Source: Eonycteris spelaea
Taxonomy: Eukaryota; Chordata; Mammalia; Chiroptera; Pteropodidae
Direction: 5' to 3'
DNA length: 64,000 nt
Assembly: GCA_003508835.1 (NCBI GenBank)
Contig: PUFA01000211.1
Location: forward strand, 1,736,001 to 1,800,000
Positions 24,056-34,610 of this stretch are shown here, one piece after another. The notes under the pieces were generated by a model, which saw nothing but the letters and a program-made list of their open reading frames with translations, made no database searches and was not told where the DNA came from. Both the position numbers and the translations under genes were made by a program. How positions within the stretch are numbered: position 1 is the first letter of the stretch; every line of letters starts with the position of its first letter.

Positions 24056-24480
24056 TGTAGGGTTAACTCAGAGCATAGCGCCTTCACATACTCAGAAGAC
24101 TGAATGCTGCCCTGCCAACAGCCAAGGAAGGCAGCACACCAAGAGCTTTCAGCAGTGCCTGCTCCCAAGGACGTTTTCTGCTGCTCCCATGGATGTTTTC
24201 TGCTCCTGTAACCAAGTAGCACATCTTGCTCCCATCCATCTGAGAAGGCAGCTGCCCTCCCAATGAGATAACCCCTCTCTCTACTTATGGTGCATAAAAA
24301 ATTCTACTTGCTCTTGGTCAGCAGCTGAGTTCCTGCAGCTTTGACCGGCTGATGCTGAAGCATACCTGCCTGTGTGTAGTCGTAAATGGACTTTTTTTTT
24401 ACCCCTCTGGTCCTTCAGGTGGTTCTTCCAGAATATCCAAACCCACATGCATGATCCAGGCCTGGGGCTCCTGTGTTATA
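24056..24480 (+). repeat. 3' LTR of the endogenous retrovirus
   Basis: It begins TGTAGGGTTAACTCAG like the 5' copy and ends GTTATA (from an original ACA). A TATA-like tgcataaaaa lies at 24291-24300. It is about 50 bp longer than the 5' LTR because of two blocks missing from the 5' copy. Confidence 0.85.
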
Positions 24481-24545
24481 GCTGTACACCTGAAACTAAT
24501 ATAAAATAATACTGGATATCAACTATAATTAAAAAATAAAAAGTA
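24481..24545 (+). mobile_element. 3' terminus of the sense L1, right part
   Basis: This continues the L1 interrupted at 19656 and ends in an A-rich tail (aattaaaaaataaaaagtaa). The old antisense L1 resumes after it. Confidence 0.85.
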
Positions 24546-24920
24546 ACGTTGCCAACAAAGAAACAAACCAATATCGAGTCTTTTAATTCAGGCATAGATC
24601 TTCATTTAGATTTTTTTAAATTTCAGTTTGTTTTTTTTTTTTAGTTTTTAGTATACAAGTCTTACATATATTTTGTTAAATTTATCCTTACACATTTCAC
24701 ATTTCTTGGTGCCATGGTATTTGTTAAATATTAATTTTCAATTGTTTACCGCTATGTATGGAATTTAAATGTTTCTTGTATATTGACTTTATATTTTGTA
24801 ACTTTGTTAAACAAATTCTCTTATTGCTAGTAGTTTTCCTTCAGATTCGTTAGGATTTCCTATATATAATCATCTTATTTGCAAATAAAGACACTTTCTC
24901 TTCTTTCCAAGCCATAATAT
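24546..24920 (-). mobile_element. Old L1 ORF2 fragment, antisense, right part of the split copy
   Basis: Antisense ORF2 text resumes (atatcgagtcttttaattca), continuing the logic of 18530-18676. Confidence 0.75.
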
Positions 24921-24929
24921 TTTTGCAAT

Positions 24930-25670
24930 TAATAGATGTTATTTTCTAGAACAGCTTTAAATTTACAGAAAAATTGAGAAGACAGTACAAAGAGTTCCCA
25001 TATTCTTCCCCCACCTTTACCCCCACAATTTCCGCTATTAATATCTTGCATTAATATGGTACATTTTTATAATTAATACATCAATATTGATACATTATTA
25101 TTAACTGAAGTCCATAGTTTGCATTAAGGTTCATTCTTTGTACCTTACAGTTCTATGAGTTTTGACAAATGTGTAATGGCATGTATCTACCAATGCAGTA
25201 TCATACAGAATAGTTTCACTGCCTTAAAATTTTTCTGTGCTCCACCTATTGATCCCTTCTTTCCTCCCCCTTAATTCCTGCCAACTACTGATCTTTTTAC
25301 TGTTTTCACAGTTTGGTCTTTTCCAAAATATCATGTATTTGGAATCATACAGTATCTACATAGACATAAGGCCAATAGACAGATTTGTTTATGGATTTCT
25401 TCTTTCATTCAGCAATATATAATTTAATTTCTTACATGTCTTTTTTTTTATTGGACATGGGGAACTTGGTAGTTTGGTAGTTCATTTCTTTTCATTCCTA
25501 AGTAACATTCCTTTTTTGGATATACCACAGTTTATCCATTTACCTACTGAGGGACATCTGACTCCAATTTTTGGCAATCTGAATAAAGCTGCTATAAAAT
25601 AGTCACGTGCAGGTTTTTGTATAGTAATAACTCTTCAACTAAACGAGTAAACACTTAGGAGGACAATTAC
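24930..25670 (-). mobile_element. Old L1 3'-UTR fragment, antisense
   Basis: The text from ttctagaacagctttaaatt through the attccttttttggatatacc block is typical of antisense L1MC/L1ME 3' ends. Confidence 0.7.
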
Positions 25671-25684
25671 TTCATCATGTCATG

Positions 25685-26036
25685 TTTTAGTCCACTCAGC
25701 TGCCAATACAATATACTACAACCTGGTGGCTTAAACGATGAAATTTTATTTCTCAGTTCTGGAAGCAAGAAGATCAAAACCAAAAAAATTTGGTTTCTGG
25801 TGAGGTCTCTCTTCCTGGCTTGCCTTCACAAACCTTATCTCTGTGTGTGTTTCCAAGACAGATCTCTGTTGTCTCTTTCTAGTCTTATAAAGACAACAAT
25901 CTTTTCAGATTAGGGCCCCACCCTTATGACCTCAACTAATATTAATTATCACCTAAAAGCCCTATCTCCAAATACAGTCACATTGAGTGTTAAGTCTTCA
26001 ACATCAATTTTGAGAGGCACAACACGTCAATCCATA
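25685..26036 (-). mobile_element. MaLR (MLT1-type) LTR, antisense
   Basis: The left part (ttagtccactcagctgcc, then ttatttctcagttctggaag) and right part (ccacccttatgacctcaact) match the antisense of MLT1-type LTRs. It is strongly diverged and has no internal region. Confidence 0.75.
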
Positions 26037-26039
26037 ACG

Positions 26040-26151
26040 TAATAAGACTATGCTGGGATGGACAGTGGGAGATGGAGGAAATGGGTGAAGGTAGGTAAAG
26101 AGTATGAACTTCTAGTTATAAGATGAATAAGTTTAGGGATATAACGTACAG
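26040..26151 (+). mobile_element. Old L1 3' UTR, sense, left part
   Basis: The text runs up to gggatataacgtacag and continues at 26656 with catagtaactatagttaata. Together these read as one L1 3' UTR split by an LTR. Confidence 0.75.
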
Positions 26152-26650
26152 TAAAAGTACAAACAGCTCAGTTCCTAATAGGCTTCGGAACTTTGCCAGA
26201 ACTAGCTCGTGCTATCAGCTAAAATATACCATCTACAGGTCCTTGAGCCTCTGCCAGAGTCAGCCCCCACTATCAGCCGAAATAAACAACCTAAGGATGC
26301 CTGCAGACCCTAAAGCACCCTCTAATTTTTCTTTCTCTCGAGCTTAAGTTCACAGGCCTGGGAAAAGATACCAAGACAAGCAAGCCTGCAGTTAATTAAC
26401 TATATCCTGGGTAACTTGCTTCAGATAACATTAAAGAAAACTCAAACTTTTGCCACATCTGCCCAGCCATTTAGAAACACCAGCTGCCTTGCCCTTCATA
26501 ACCTGATAAAAACTCAAACCCCTCACTCCTCAGGGCCAGTGTTATTCTTAACATTTGGCCCCTTTCCTCACTTGGAAAGTGAATAAATCTTTTACTTTAT
26601 TTCTCGACTTCGTGAATTCTTTTACACTCTGTGGTACTGGCACCCTAACA
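26152..26650 (+). mobile_element. Solo LTR inserted in an L1 3' UTR
   Basis: This 499-bp block interrupts the L1. It has a TATA-like cctgataaaaac near 26500, a polyadenylation signal gtgaataaatc near 26580, and ends ...cctaaca. Flanks tacag (26147-26151) and tacgg (26651-26655) match at 4 of 5 positions. The starting TG seems changed to TA. The family was not identified. Confidence 0.65.
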
Positions 26651-26655
26651 TACGG

Positions 26656-26872
26656 CATAGTAACTATAGTTAATAATGTATTATATACTTGGAATTTACT
26701 AACAGATTATAAAAGTTCTCACTACACAAAAAATTTGTAACTGATGTGACAGTTTTGTTAACCTTATTGTGGCAATCATTTTGCTCTCTATATCAAATTA
26801 TTATGGTGCACACCTGAAATGTACACAATATTATATGTGAATTATATCTCAATAAAACTGGAAGAAAAAAGA
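26656..26872 (+). mobile_element. Old L1 3' UTR, sense, right part with tail
   Basis: This continues the L1 after the LTR and ends with ttatatctcaataaaactgg and an A-rich tail. Confidence 0.75.
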
Positions 26873-26900
26873 GATTATGGAAAACTGGACCAGGACTCTG

Positions 26901-27556
26901 TGTTTTCTTTTTCCAGCTGGCTCTGAGCCATGGGCATCTCTCAAGACAACTGGCACAAGTGCTGCAAAACAGGGGGCAAAAGAAAGCCCTACCATGAAAA
27001 GTGAAAAAATGAGCTGGGGCACCCTACTGCCAACACTAAGATTGGCCTCCACTGCATACACGCAGTCTGTGTGCAGGGAGGTAACAAGCAGTACTGTGCT
27101 TTGAGGCCGGATGTGGGGGACTTCTCCTGGAGCTCCGAGTGTTGTACGTGCAAAACAAGGATTATTGATGTTGTCTGCAATGCATCCAACAATGAATTTT
27201 CTACACCAAGACCTTAGTAAAGAACTGCATTGTGCTTTTTGAAAGCGCACTGAACTGACGATAGTCATACAAATCCCACTATGCACTGCTTCTGGGCCGC
27301 AAGAAGGGGGCCAAGTTAACTCCTGAGGAGGAAGAGATTTTAAGCAAAAATGGTCAAAGAAAATTCAGAAGGAATACGATGAAGGAAAGAGAATGCCAAA
27401 ATCGATAGTCTTCTAGAAGAGAAGTTCCAGCAGGGAAAGGTTATTGCATGCATCTCTTAAAGACCAGGCCAATGTGGCCAAGTAGATGGTTGCGTGTTAG
27501 AAGGCAAGGAGCTGGAGTTCTATCTGAGGAAAATTAAGCCCTGGAAAAAAAATAAA
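26901..27556 (+). pseudogene. RPS8: RPS8 processed pseudogene
   Basis: This is an intronless copy of the mRNA for 40S ribosomal protein eS8. The ATG at 26930 opens a frame reading MGISQDNWHKCCKTGGKRKP, close to the known eS8 N terminus, and a pyrimidine-rich stretch (26901-26914) upstream fits the parent's 5' TOP leader. Codon 25 (normally Arg) is TGA. A frameshift follows near the ASNNE motif, further frameshifts and stops occur downstream, and the C-terminal Lys-rich end is reached near 27553. Almost the full length of the parent coding region is present, so it is a complete but dead retrocopy. It lies directly after an L1 3' tail, and no clear poly-A or target duplication was identified. 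Confidence 0.93.
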
Positions 27557-27606
27557 TTCTCCTCCCTCCTATCTCAGCTTATGTAAGAGCTAAGGTGTTT
27601 ATTGTT

Positions 27607-27609
<3 letters not shown>

Positions 27610-27662
<53 letters not shown>
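27610..27662. repeat. (GA)n microsatellite
   Basis: About 53 bp of perfect GA dinucleotides. The Ser/Leu-rich minus-strand frames crossing it are repeat translations. Confidence 0.97.
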
Positions 27663-27664
<2 letters not shown>

Positions 27665-27840
27665 TTTAGTTTGTAAGAAACTGCCAAACTGTCTTTCAGA
27701 GAAGATGTACCATTTCGTATTCGCACAAGCAATGAATGAGAGTTCCTGTTGTTCCATATCCTCACCAGATTTTGATATTGTTAGGTTTTGAATGTTATCC
27801 ATTTTAACAGGTGTATAGTGATATCTCATTGTACTAATTT
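27665..27840 (-). mobile_element. Old L1 fragment, antisense, left part of a split copy
   Basis: The text is antisense L1M (agagttcctgttgttccata; gtgatatctcattgt). It stops at the start of a half-LINE insertion and resumes at 30203 with tttcaatttgcaattgccta. Confidence 0.75.
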
Positions 27841-28430
27841 TTTAAAAATTTTATTTATTTGAATTAGTTTCAAGTATACAGTACATTGGTTAGACATCTA
27901 TATAGTTCATAAAATGCTCCCCCCAATTGCTTCCCTCCTCTCCTGACCCTCCACCTAGCCAATGTATTCATACTAACTACATTCCCTATGATGTGCTCCC
28001 CATCCCCGTAACCATCCATCAGCTACTAATTTGTACTTCTTTATCATTTGCCCATCCCCACATTCCTCTCCCCTCTGTCTGTCACCAAATTGTCCACTAT
28101 AATTGTGTTTGTTTTTGATTAGTTTGTTCTTTTATTCCTTAGATTCTGCATAAAAGTGAAATCATATAGTGTTTATCTTTCTCTGTCTGACTTAAATACC
28201 TTCTAGGTCCATCAAAGCAATATCTTTTTCCATTCCTTCCATTTAGTTGACATGTTCTTTAATCTGAAGTGAGTCTCTTATGGGCAACATGTAGGGGTCT
28301 TGTTTTCCTTTCCATTCATCCACGCTATCTTTTAGTTGGAGCACTTAATTCTTTTCCATTTGAGTTACTTATTGATAAGAATATAGTTGTTACCATTCTT
28401 TATTCCCTTTTTTTTGATACAATTTCTTCT

Positions 28431-29400
28431 TAAAGAAGTCCCTCCAACATTTCCTGTAATACTGGCTTGGTGGTGATAAATTCCTTTAGTTTATTTTTGT
28501 CTGGGAAGCTCTTTATCTGGGAAGCTCTTTATCTGTCTCTCAACTTGAAATGATAGCTTTGCTGGTAAAGTATCCTTGGTTGTAGGTCCTGGGTCTTTAT
28601 CCTGTCAAATATTTTGTGCCAAGCCCTTCTGTCCTGCATAATTTCTTTTGAGAAATCAGCTGCCAGTCTTATGGGTGTTCCCTTGTAGGTAACTATTTGC
28701 TTTTCTCTTGCTGCTTTTAATATTCTTTCTTTGTATTTAACCTTTGGCATTTTAATTATGATGTCTTGGTGTGGGCCCCTTTGGATCCCTGGTTTTGGAT
28801 TCCCTTGCCCCTTTTATTGTTTTTTTTGTCCTCTTATACTTGAGCTCCTGGGGTTTTTATGTTCATTTCCTTCACCAGGTTAAGGAAGTTTTCCATCATT
28901 ATTTCTTCAAACAGCTGTTCATCATCTTGTTTTCCTTCAAGTACACTGATCAGATGGATATTTTAATCCTTAACAGTGTCACATAGGCTCCTTAAGTTAT
29001 TTTTATAGTTCTGGCATCTTATCTCTTGCTATTCTGCTTGCGTGTCCTTGGTTTTCCCATCCTCTGATAGGGCATTTGATCCTCTTCTTTATTCTCTAGT
29101 TTATTCCATTTAATATATTTCTCATCTCAGATAATATGTTCTTCATTTCTGACTGGTTCCCTTTTATAATTTCTGTTTCCATTTTATGGTTTTTATCTCT
29201 TTGTTGAAGTTCTCACTGAATTTATCTACACTTCCCAAAAGTTCATTGAGCATGTTTATAACCAGTGTTTTGAACTCTGCATCTGTTAGATACTTGACTC
29301 CATTATATCTGGATCTCTGTTCTGTTCTCTCATATGGTTTCTGCTTCTTTGTCTTCCCATTTTGGCTGCCTTTCTGTGTCTGTTTGTATGTACTAAGCAA
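28431..29400 (-). pseudogene. ORF1 remnant of half-LINE copy A
   Basis: The minus-strand frame at 28750-28529 reads as the L1 ORF1 C-terminal domain (Lys/Arg-rich start, then RLAADFSKEIMQDRRAWHKI). It ends at a TAA near 28433. A second frame at 29400-29164 is the Lys/Gln/Glu-rich upstream coiled-coil part. They are separated by stops, so the chaperone cannot be made now. Confidence 0.7.
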
Positions 29401-29944
29401 AGCTCCTAAGTCTCCTGGTCTTATTAACGTGGTTTTATGAAGTAGGTGTCCAGTGGCACAGTCCTGAGAGGGTTCAGCTGCAGGCCAAACTTAGGCCAAG
29501 CCTCTACCCCTCTAGGGCCACCTGTTAAGATTCAGCAAGCAATCTACAGATGCTGTGCTTATAGTTGCCTCAAAAGGCCATGCCAGAAATCGAGGCCAGC
29601 TGCCTGCAGTGTGAGTGAGTCTAGGTGCTATTCAGCAAGGAGCACCTGACTCGCTGGATGTGCCTCGTGTGGGGCCACGAGTTGGGGGAGAGGGGTTCTA
29701 GGGAATCCTCTGGGCAGAGTGACCTTTGTTATCCAGTTTAATGATGTCTGGGCTACGGAGGTGCTGTGTCCGTGTACTGGTAAGAGGGAAGGCTCCACAG
29801 GGAACAATGGATACCACCAGTGCCTCTGTAGAAAGCGAATCTCCCCTAGGCTCTCACTCTGATAATGTCTCCCTGGGCACTGGTGCTCAGAGTGAGCAGG
29901 TCTGTCACCACAAAAATCCACTTGCATACGTGGCCTCTTTAAGA

Positions 29945-29976
29945 GGCTGCTGCCGCTGCTGCTGCTGCTGCTGCCC
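29945..29976. repeat. (CTG)n tract in half-LINE 5' UTR
   Basis: About eight CTG/CCG triplets. The corresponding place in copy B (near 39661) has no such run. Confidence 0.85.
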
Positions 29977-30202
29977 GCAGCCTCACTCAGCTGCTCAAGA
30001 CTGGGCAGCCCCGTGTCCTTGCCCCATCCTACTTTCTGCCATTGCAGGGTAATTTCTTGTATTTCTTCCTAGTTGTATGGCTTGTTTATCTAGATCCCAG
30101 GCACTTCTTCCTTGCTGCTGCTCCTTGATTCCATCACAACTTTGATTTGGTCGCCAGAGGGATGAACAGAGCCTCTATCATCTATGCCATTTCTCCACCT
30201 TG

Positions 30203-32490
30203 TTGTTTCAATTTGCAATTGCCTAATGACATGATATTTAGCAACTTTTCATATGACTATTTGCTACCTGTTTTTTCTTTGATGAGATGTTTGTTCAGTT
30301 CTTTGGATCAATACTTGATATAACTTTTCTTCTTTAGCTTGTTGATGTGGCAAATTACATTTACTGATTTCTGCATGTTGAACCAACCTTGTATACCTGG
30401 TATACAACTTTGCATACCTTGATTATTGCTTGTAATTATTTTTACACCATGTTGGATTAGACTTACTAATATTTTGTTGTGAAATTTTACATTCATGTTT
30501 ATGTGAGGTATTGGTCTATAATTTTTCTTGTAATTTTTCGTGGTTAACTAGTTTTGGTACAAGGGTAATAGATGATACAATGTTTTAGGAACTTTTTTCT
30601 CTGATCTTATTTTCTGGAAGAGACTATAGAGAATTGGTATCATTATTTCCTTAAATGTTTGATAGAATTCAATAATGAAACCCTCTAGACTTGGTGCTTT
30701 CTTTTTTGGAAGTATTATTATTGATTTGATTTCTTTAGTAGTATAGGCATAATAATAGTATATATATCTTTTTGTGTGAATTATGGTAGTTTCTGTCAGG
30801 GAATTGATCCATTTCACCTGAGTCATCAGATTTTTTGGCATGGAATTATTCACAATGTTCCTTTATTCTTTTAAAGTCCATGGTATTAGTGGTAAGGGCC
30901 CATTTAATTTCTGATATTCGTATTTGTGCCTTCTCTCTTTTTATTTAGACTGGCTAGAGGTGTATCAATTTATTGATTTATTGATCTTCTCAAATAACCA
31001 GATTTTTGTTTCATTGATTTTTTTCTGTTGATTTCCTTTTTTCAATTGTATTGATTCTCCTCAAATTTTTAAATTATTCTTAATTCTGCTTTCTTGTGCC
31101 TTATTTTCTCTTCTCTCTATAGTTTAATAAGGTAGAATTTAGATTATTGATTTGAGATCTTTATTCTTTTCTAATTTATGCATTTGATGCTATAAGTTTT
31201 CCTCTAAGCATTGCTTTTGCTGCATCCCACAATACTGAAAACTTGTATTTTTATTTTTATTTGGTTAAAAATATTTTAAAATTTCTTTTGAAACTTTCTT
31301 TGACCCACGAATAATTTAACCTCTAAATATGTTTAGATTTCCCAGCTCTCTTTCTGTTACTGATTTCTAATTTTATTTAATTGTAGCCTATGAGCATATT
31401 CTCTACGAATTCTCAAATTTGCTAAGGTACATTTTATGATTTGGATTGTGGTGTGTCTTGATGAATATTCCAGATGATCTTGAGAAGAATTGTGTTTTGC
31501 TGTTGTTGGTAACGTAGTCTATAAATACTAGAATATAGTAGAATAAATTCTAGTTTGTCAATTAAATTCGGTTGATTAATGGTGACGTTTAGCTCCACTA
31601 TATCATTACTGATGGATTTGTCAATTTGCCTTATGGATTTGTCAGTTACTGGTAAAAGTGTATTGAAGTCTCCAATTGAAATAGGTCATTCAATTATTTT
31701 TTCTTGCAGTTCTATCAGTTTTTGCATGATGCATCATAATACTCTGTTATTAGGTGCATGTACCTTGAGGACTATTACATTGTTTGGAAGAATTAATTCC
31801 TTTATGTAACGTACCTCTTTATCTTTGATAATTTTCCTTATTTTGAAGCCAGCTTTGTCTGAAATGAATATAGGTGCTCCAGCTTTCTTTCGGTTTGTGT
31901 TAGTATGGTATATCTTTCTTCACCCCTTTGCTTTTAATAACATTATCTGTGTCATTATATTTAAAATGGATTTCTTTAAATAACATAGAGTTGGATATTG
32001 TTTTTTGATCCCTTTTGTCTTTTAATTGAAGTATTTGGACCACTTGTATTTATATTGATTATTGATATAGTTGGATTAGTATCTATCATGTTTTAAACTG
32101 TATTCTTTTCAGTGCAGTTATTCTTTGTTTCTGTTTTTGTATTCTTCCTTTTATGCTTCTCTGTATTTTATATAATTCTGTGTTCTCTTCTCTCTTATAT
32201 CAATTATGCTTAATGTTTTTGTAGTGGTTCCTTTAGATCTTGCAGTATACATTTACAACTAATCTAAGCCCACATTCAAGTAACACTATAGGACTTTACA
32301 AGTAATCATGTACCTTAAAACAGAATATTCCCAATTCCTCTCTCTTGTCTTGTCTCCGTTCCTGTCATTCATTTCACTTATTATCCATATGCTATAATCA
32401 CCCAATACATTGTCGCCATTATTACTTTGAACAGTTATTTATTAGATCAGTTAAAAATAAGAACAATAAAACGTTTTGTTTTACTTTCAT
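30203..32490 (-). mobile_element. Old L1, antisense, right part (3' region through ORF2)
   Basis: A long antisense L1M copy. It contains the ttgatgtggcaaattacatt and tttccttaaatgtttgatag blocks of ORF2 and continues to the endonuclease side near 32250. The minus-strand frame at 30853-30548 is part of the reverse transcriptase region (KKKAPSLEGFIIEFYQTFKE). It is decayed. Confidence 0.8.
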
Positions 32491-32649
32491 TTATTCTTCC
32501 TCTCCAAGACCCTGCCTTGGAACTGCTTTAGTCTCTCAGAACACCAACCTTCGATAACTTAACTTAGGACCAAGGTAATATGAGTGAGATTCCCCTCCTT
32601 CTTCTGCTTTCTGTAATGTGCCTTCAGGCCAAAAGTTATGGCACTCTCA
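32491..32649. other. No feature recognised
   Basis: A short non-repetitive-looking stretch between two L1 fragments of opposite strand. Confidence 0.4.
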
Positions 32650-33140
32650 GGGATAAAAAATGTGTTCGTTGGAATATTATCCAGCCATAAAAAGAAGGAA
32701 ATCTTGCCATTTGTGACAACATGGATGAAACTGGAGGACATTATACTAAGTGAAATAAGCCAAACACAGAAAGACAAATATTGTATGATCTCACTTATAG
32801 GTGGAATCTAAAAATGTCACATTCATAGAACCAGAGAGTAGAGTGGTAGTTGCCAGGAGATTAGGAGTGGGGAAAAGTGGAAAGATATTAGTCAAAGGGC
32901 ACAAACTTTCAGTTATGTGGTGAATAAGTTCTGGGGCTCTAATGCACGGCATAGTCTTTATATTTAATAATACTGTGTTGTATATTTAAAATTTGCTAAG
33001 ACAATAGATCTTAATTATGTTCACCATCAGAAAAATGCTAACTACATAAGGTGATGGATGTGTTAATTAACTTGGTTGTGCTAATCACACTGTATGTATA
33101 TATTAAATTATCATGTTGTACAACCATTTTTTTTATCAAA
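32650..33140 (+). mobile_element. 5'-truncated L1 3' end, sense
   Basis: It starts in the last part of ORF2 (ggaatattatccagccataa, gacaacatggatgaaactgg) and runs through the 3' UTR to tcatgttgtacaacc. Moderately diverged. Confidence 0.85.
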
Positions 33141-33401
33141 AATACCTCAGTAAATCTGCAAAACAAGAAATAAGAGGAAATATCAAAAATTTATTCAGCC
33201 TCCTTATATTTTTTCTAGGGTTTAATACTATTTTATTTTGAATATATAGTGGGGAAAGAAACAGTATTTAGGGTTTAAGGCTGCTAGTCTTAGTCCATAT
33301 CATCTTAGATTTGATTAGTCATCCTACTAAATCAGGCATTCATACTCAAAACCATCCTCCTGGTTTTTTCCCCTGTTTTTAGTCTCTTCAGTTGATGACA
33401 G

Positions 33402-33625
33402 TGGTTCTTAAATATTTTGGTCTGAGGAAAGTTTATATCCTTAAAAATTATTGAAAAGCTTTTATTTATGTGTGTTATGTCTATTGTAATAGGTATTAAA
33501 TTTGAAAAATTTAAAAATGTTTATTAAAGTATCAGTAATAAGCCCATTATATGTTAATATAACTTGCATTTTTTAATGGCATTTACTTTATTTCTCACTG
33601 TGTACTTCTGCATTCTGAAAACACA
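33402..33625 (-). mobile_element. hAT DNA transposon terminal fragment
   Basis: It begins with a hAT end (cagtggttcttaaatatttt). It continues with sequence recalled as the 3' end of an old autonomous hAT read in antisense, such as aaaaattattgaaaagcttt. It seems to be the opposite end of the family at 10460-10732. Confidence 0.6.
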
Positions 33626-34224
33626 TAGTTGACTATCTAGGATGGAATCTATATTTAGGAAACGTTTTCTGAATACATGCATACCAGTTTTTTTAAAATT
33701 GGAAATATATGGTGTACACATGGTTGCTAACAATATTCACATAATTTCAAATTTCACTTTTAGTAAAATTTTATTGGAAAACAGTTTGTTTACCCCAAAT
33801 TTACTCATACTTCAATTAGTAAATCATCTATTAACAAAACTTCTCTGATGAAAATTAGCCTTTGGTTAGCCATTGGCATAGGAAGGACTCAAATGAGTCC
33901 AGGGTTCCTTCGTACAATATTGGCTGTGATTGTAGATAAAGGGGCAGTGGCTTAGTTTCATGTCTAGGTGTCATAAGTAGGCTAGGTGCCCTAAGAAATG
34001 CTAGGGTTACTTATTAGGAGAGGAAATGATATTGCCAAGTATAACCTCAGGGAAGCAAGTAGAAGTGCAGTATGAAAGCTCAGTGGAGTTCTCATAACTA
34101 AAAGAAAGATAAGACTCCAATTATGGATTTAGAATTCTAGAAAACATATTACTTTTATCTAATGAAGGTCCATTTTTAGTATTATTGAAATTTTAAATAA
34201 TGATTTTCTATACTTACTGGAATA
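33626..34224. other. No feature recognised
   Basis: AT-rich sequence, possibly continuing the hAT copy at its left side, without coding signal. Confidence 0.4.
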
Positions 34225-34610
34225 TTATATATTTTATTTATTCCATACATTAATTAAGTATCTACTTTCTTTTCAACACTGTTCTAGGCATTGGGAAAAT
34301 GATGGTGCACTCAAGTTATATATGATTCCTGCTCTCATGTAGCTTATACTCTAGTTGGTAGGAAACATATAACGGTAAGTGCTGTGAAAAAATAAAGCGG
34401 AATGATGGGGTAGGGAAAAGCTACCTTTGAGGATGGTCATATAAAGCTTCTTTGAGGAAATAACATTTGAACTGAGACTGAGGAATTGACATTTGAACTG
34501 AGGCGTGAATAATATCAAGAGGAACCATTAGGGGGAATATGAATAGCAAAGATCTTGAAGAACTCATAGTAGGTTGTTGTGATAGAGTTACTGGAGGAAT
34601 CAGGAAACAT
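34225..34610 (+). repeat. Ancient interspersed repeat remnant, family not resolved
   Basis: The sequence (actgttctaggcattgggaa; catgtagcttatactctagt; aacatttgaactgagac) follows the order of a common ancient mammalian repeat that I cannot name with certainty. Confidence 0.5.

Larger units (their letters stand above)
19657..24480 (+). mobile_element. Endogenous retrovirus, class III (ERV-L/HERV-S-like), both LTRs, defective
   Basis: This provirus-like element has two related LTRs, a primer site complementary to tRNA-Ser and a purine tract before the 3' LTR. It has 5-bp flanks gcggt (19652-19656) and gctgt (24481-24485) matching at 4 of 5 positions. Five-base duplications are usual for ERV-L type elements, and serine-tRNA priming is the mark of the HERV-S/HERV18 branch. 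The internal part is about 4 kb and shows gag-like and reverse-transcriptase remnants full of stops and frameshifts. No envelope gene is recognisable. It is inactive. The family name is inferred and not checked against a library. Confidence 0.8.
27841..30202 (-). mobile_element. Half-LINE (HAL1-like) element, copy A
   Basis: On the minus strand this 2.36-kb element has an L1 5' UTR (about 30202-29410), ORF1 (about 29400-28431), then only the first part of the ORF2 endonuclease, and from 28220 downward an L1 3' UTR. The rest of ORF2, including all reverse transcriptase, is missing. The junction (gcaa|tatc at 28220/28221) is the same base for base in copy B. Flanks ttgtactaattt (27829-27840) and ttgtttcaattt (30203-30214) match at 9 of 12 positions and look like a target duplication. 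HAL1 elements are known L1-derived parasites with ORF1 only. Confidence 0.75.

Noticed and set aside
26877..27286. 145-residue minus-strand frame opposite the RPS8 copy
   Set aside because: It is a shadow of the RPS8 pseudogene on the other strand, with no recognised domain.
26930..27553. RPS8 as a working gene
   Set aside because: A TGA at codon 25 and later frameshifts rule out a functional protein from this copy.
27574..27829. Two minus-strand frames with long Ser-Leu runs
   Set aside because: They translate the GA microsatellite and adjoining L1 text.
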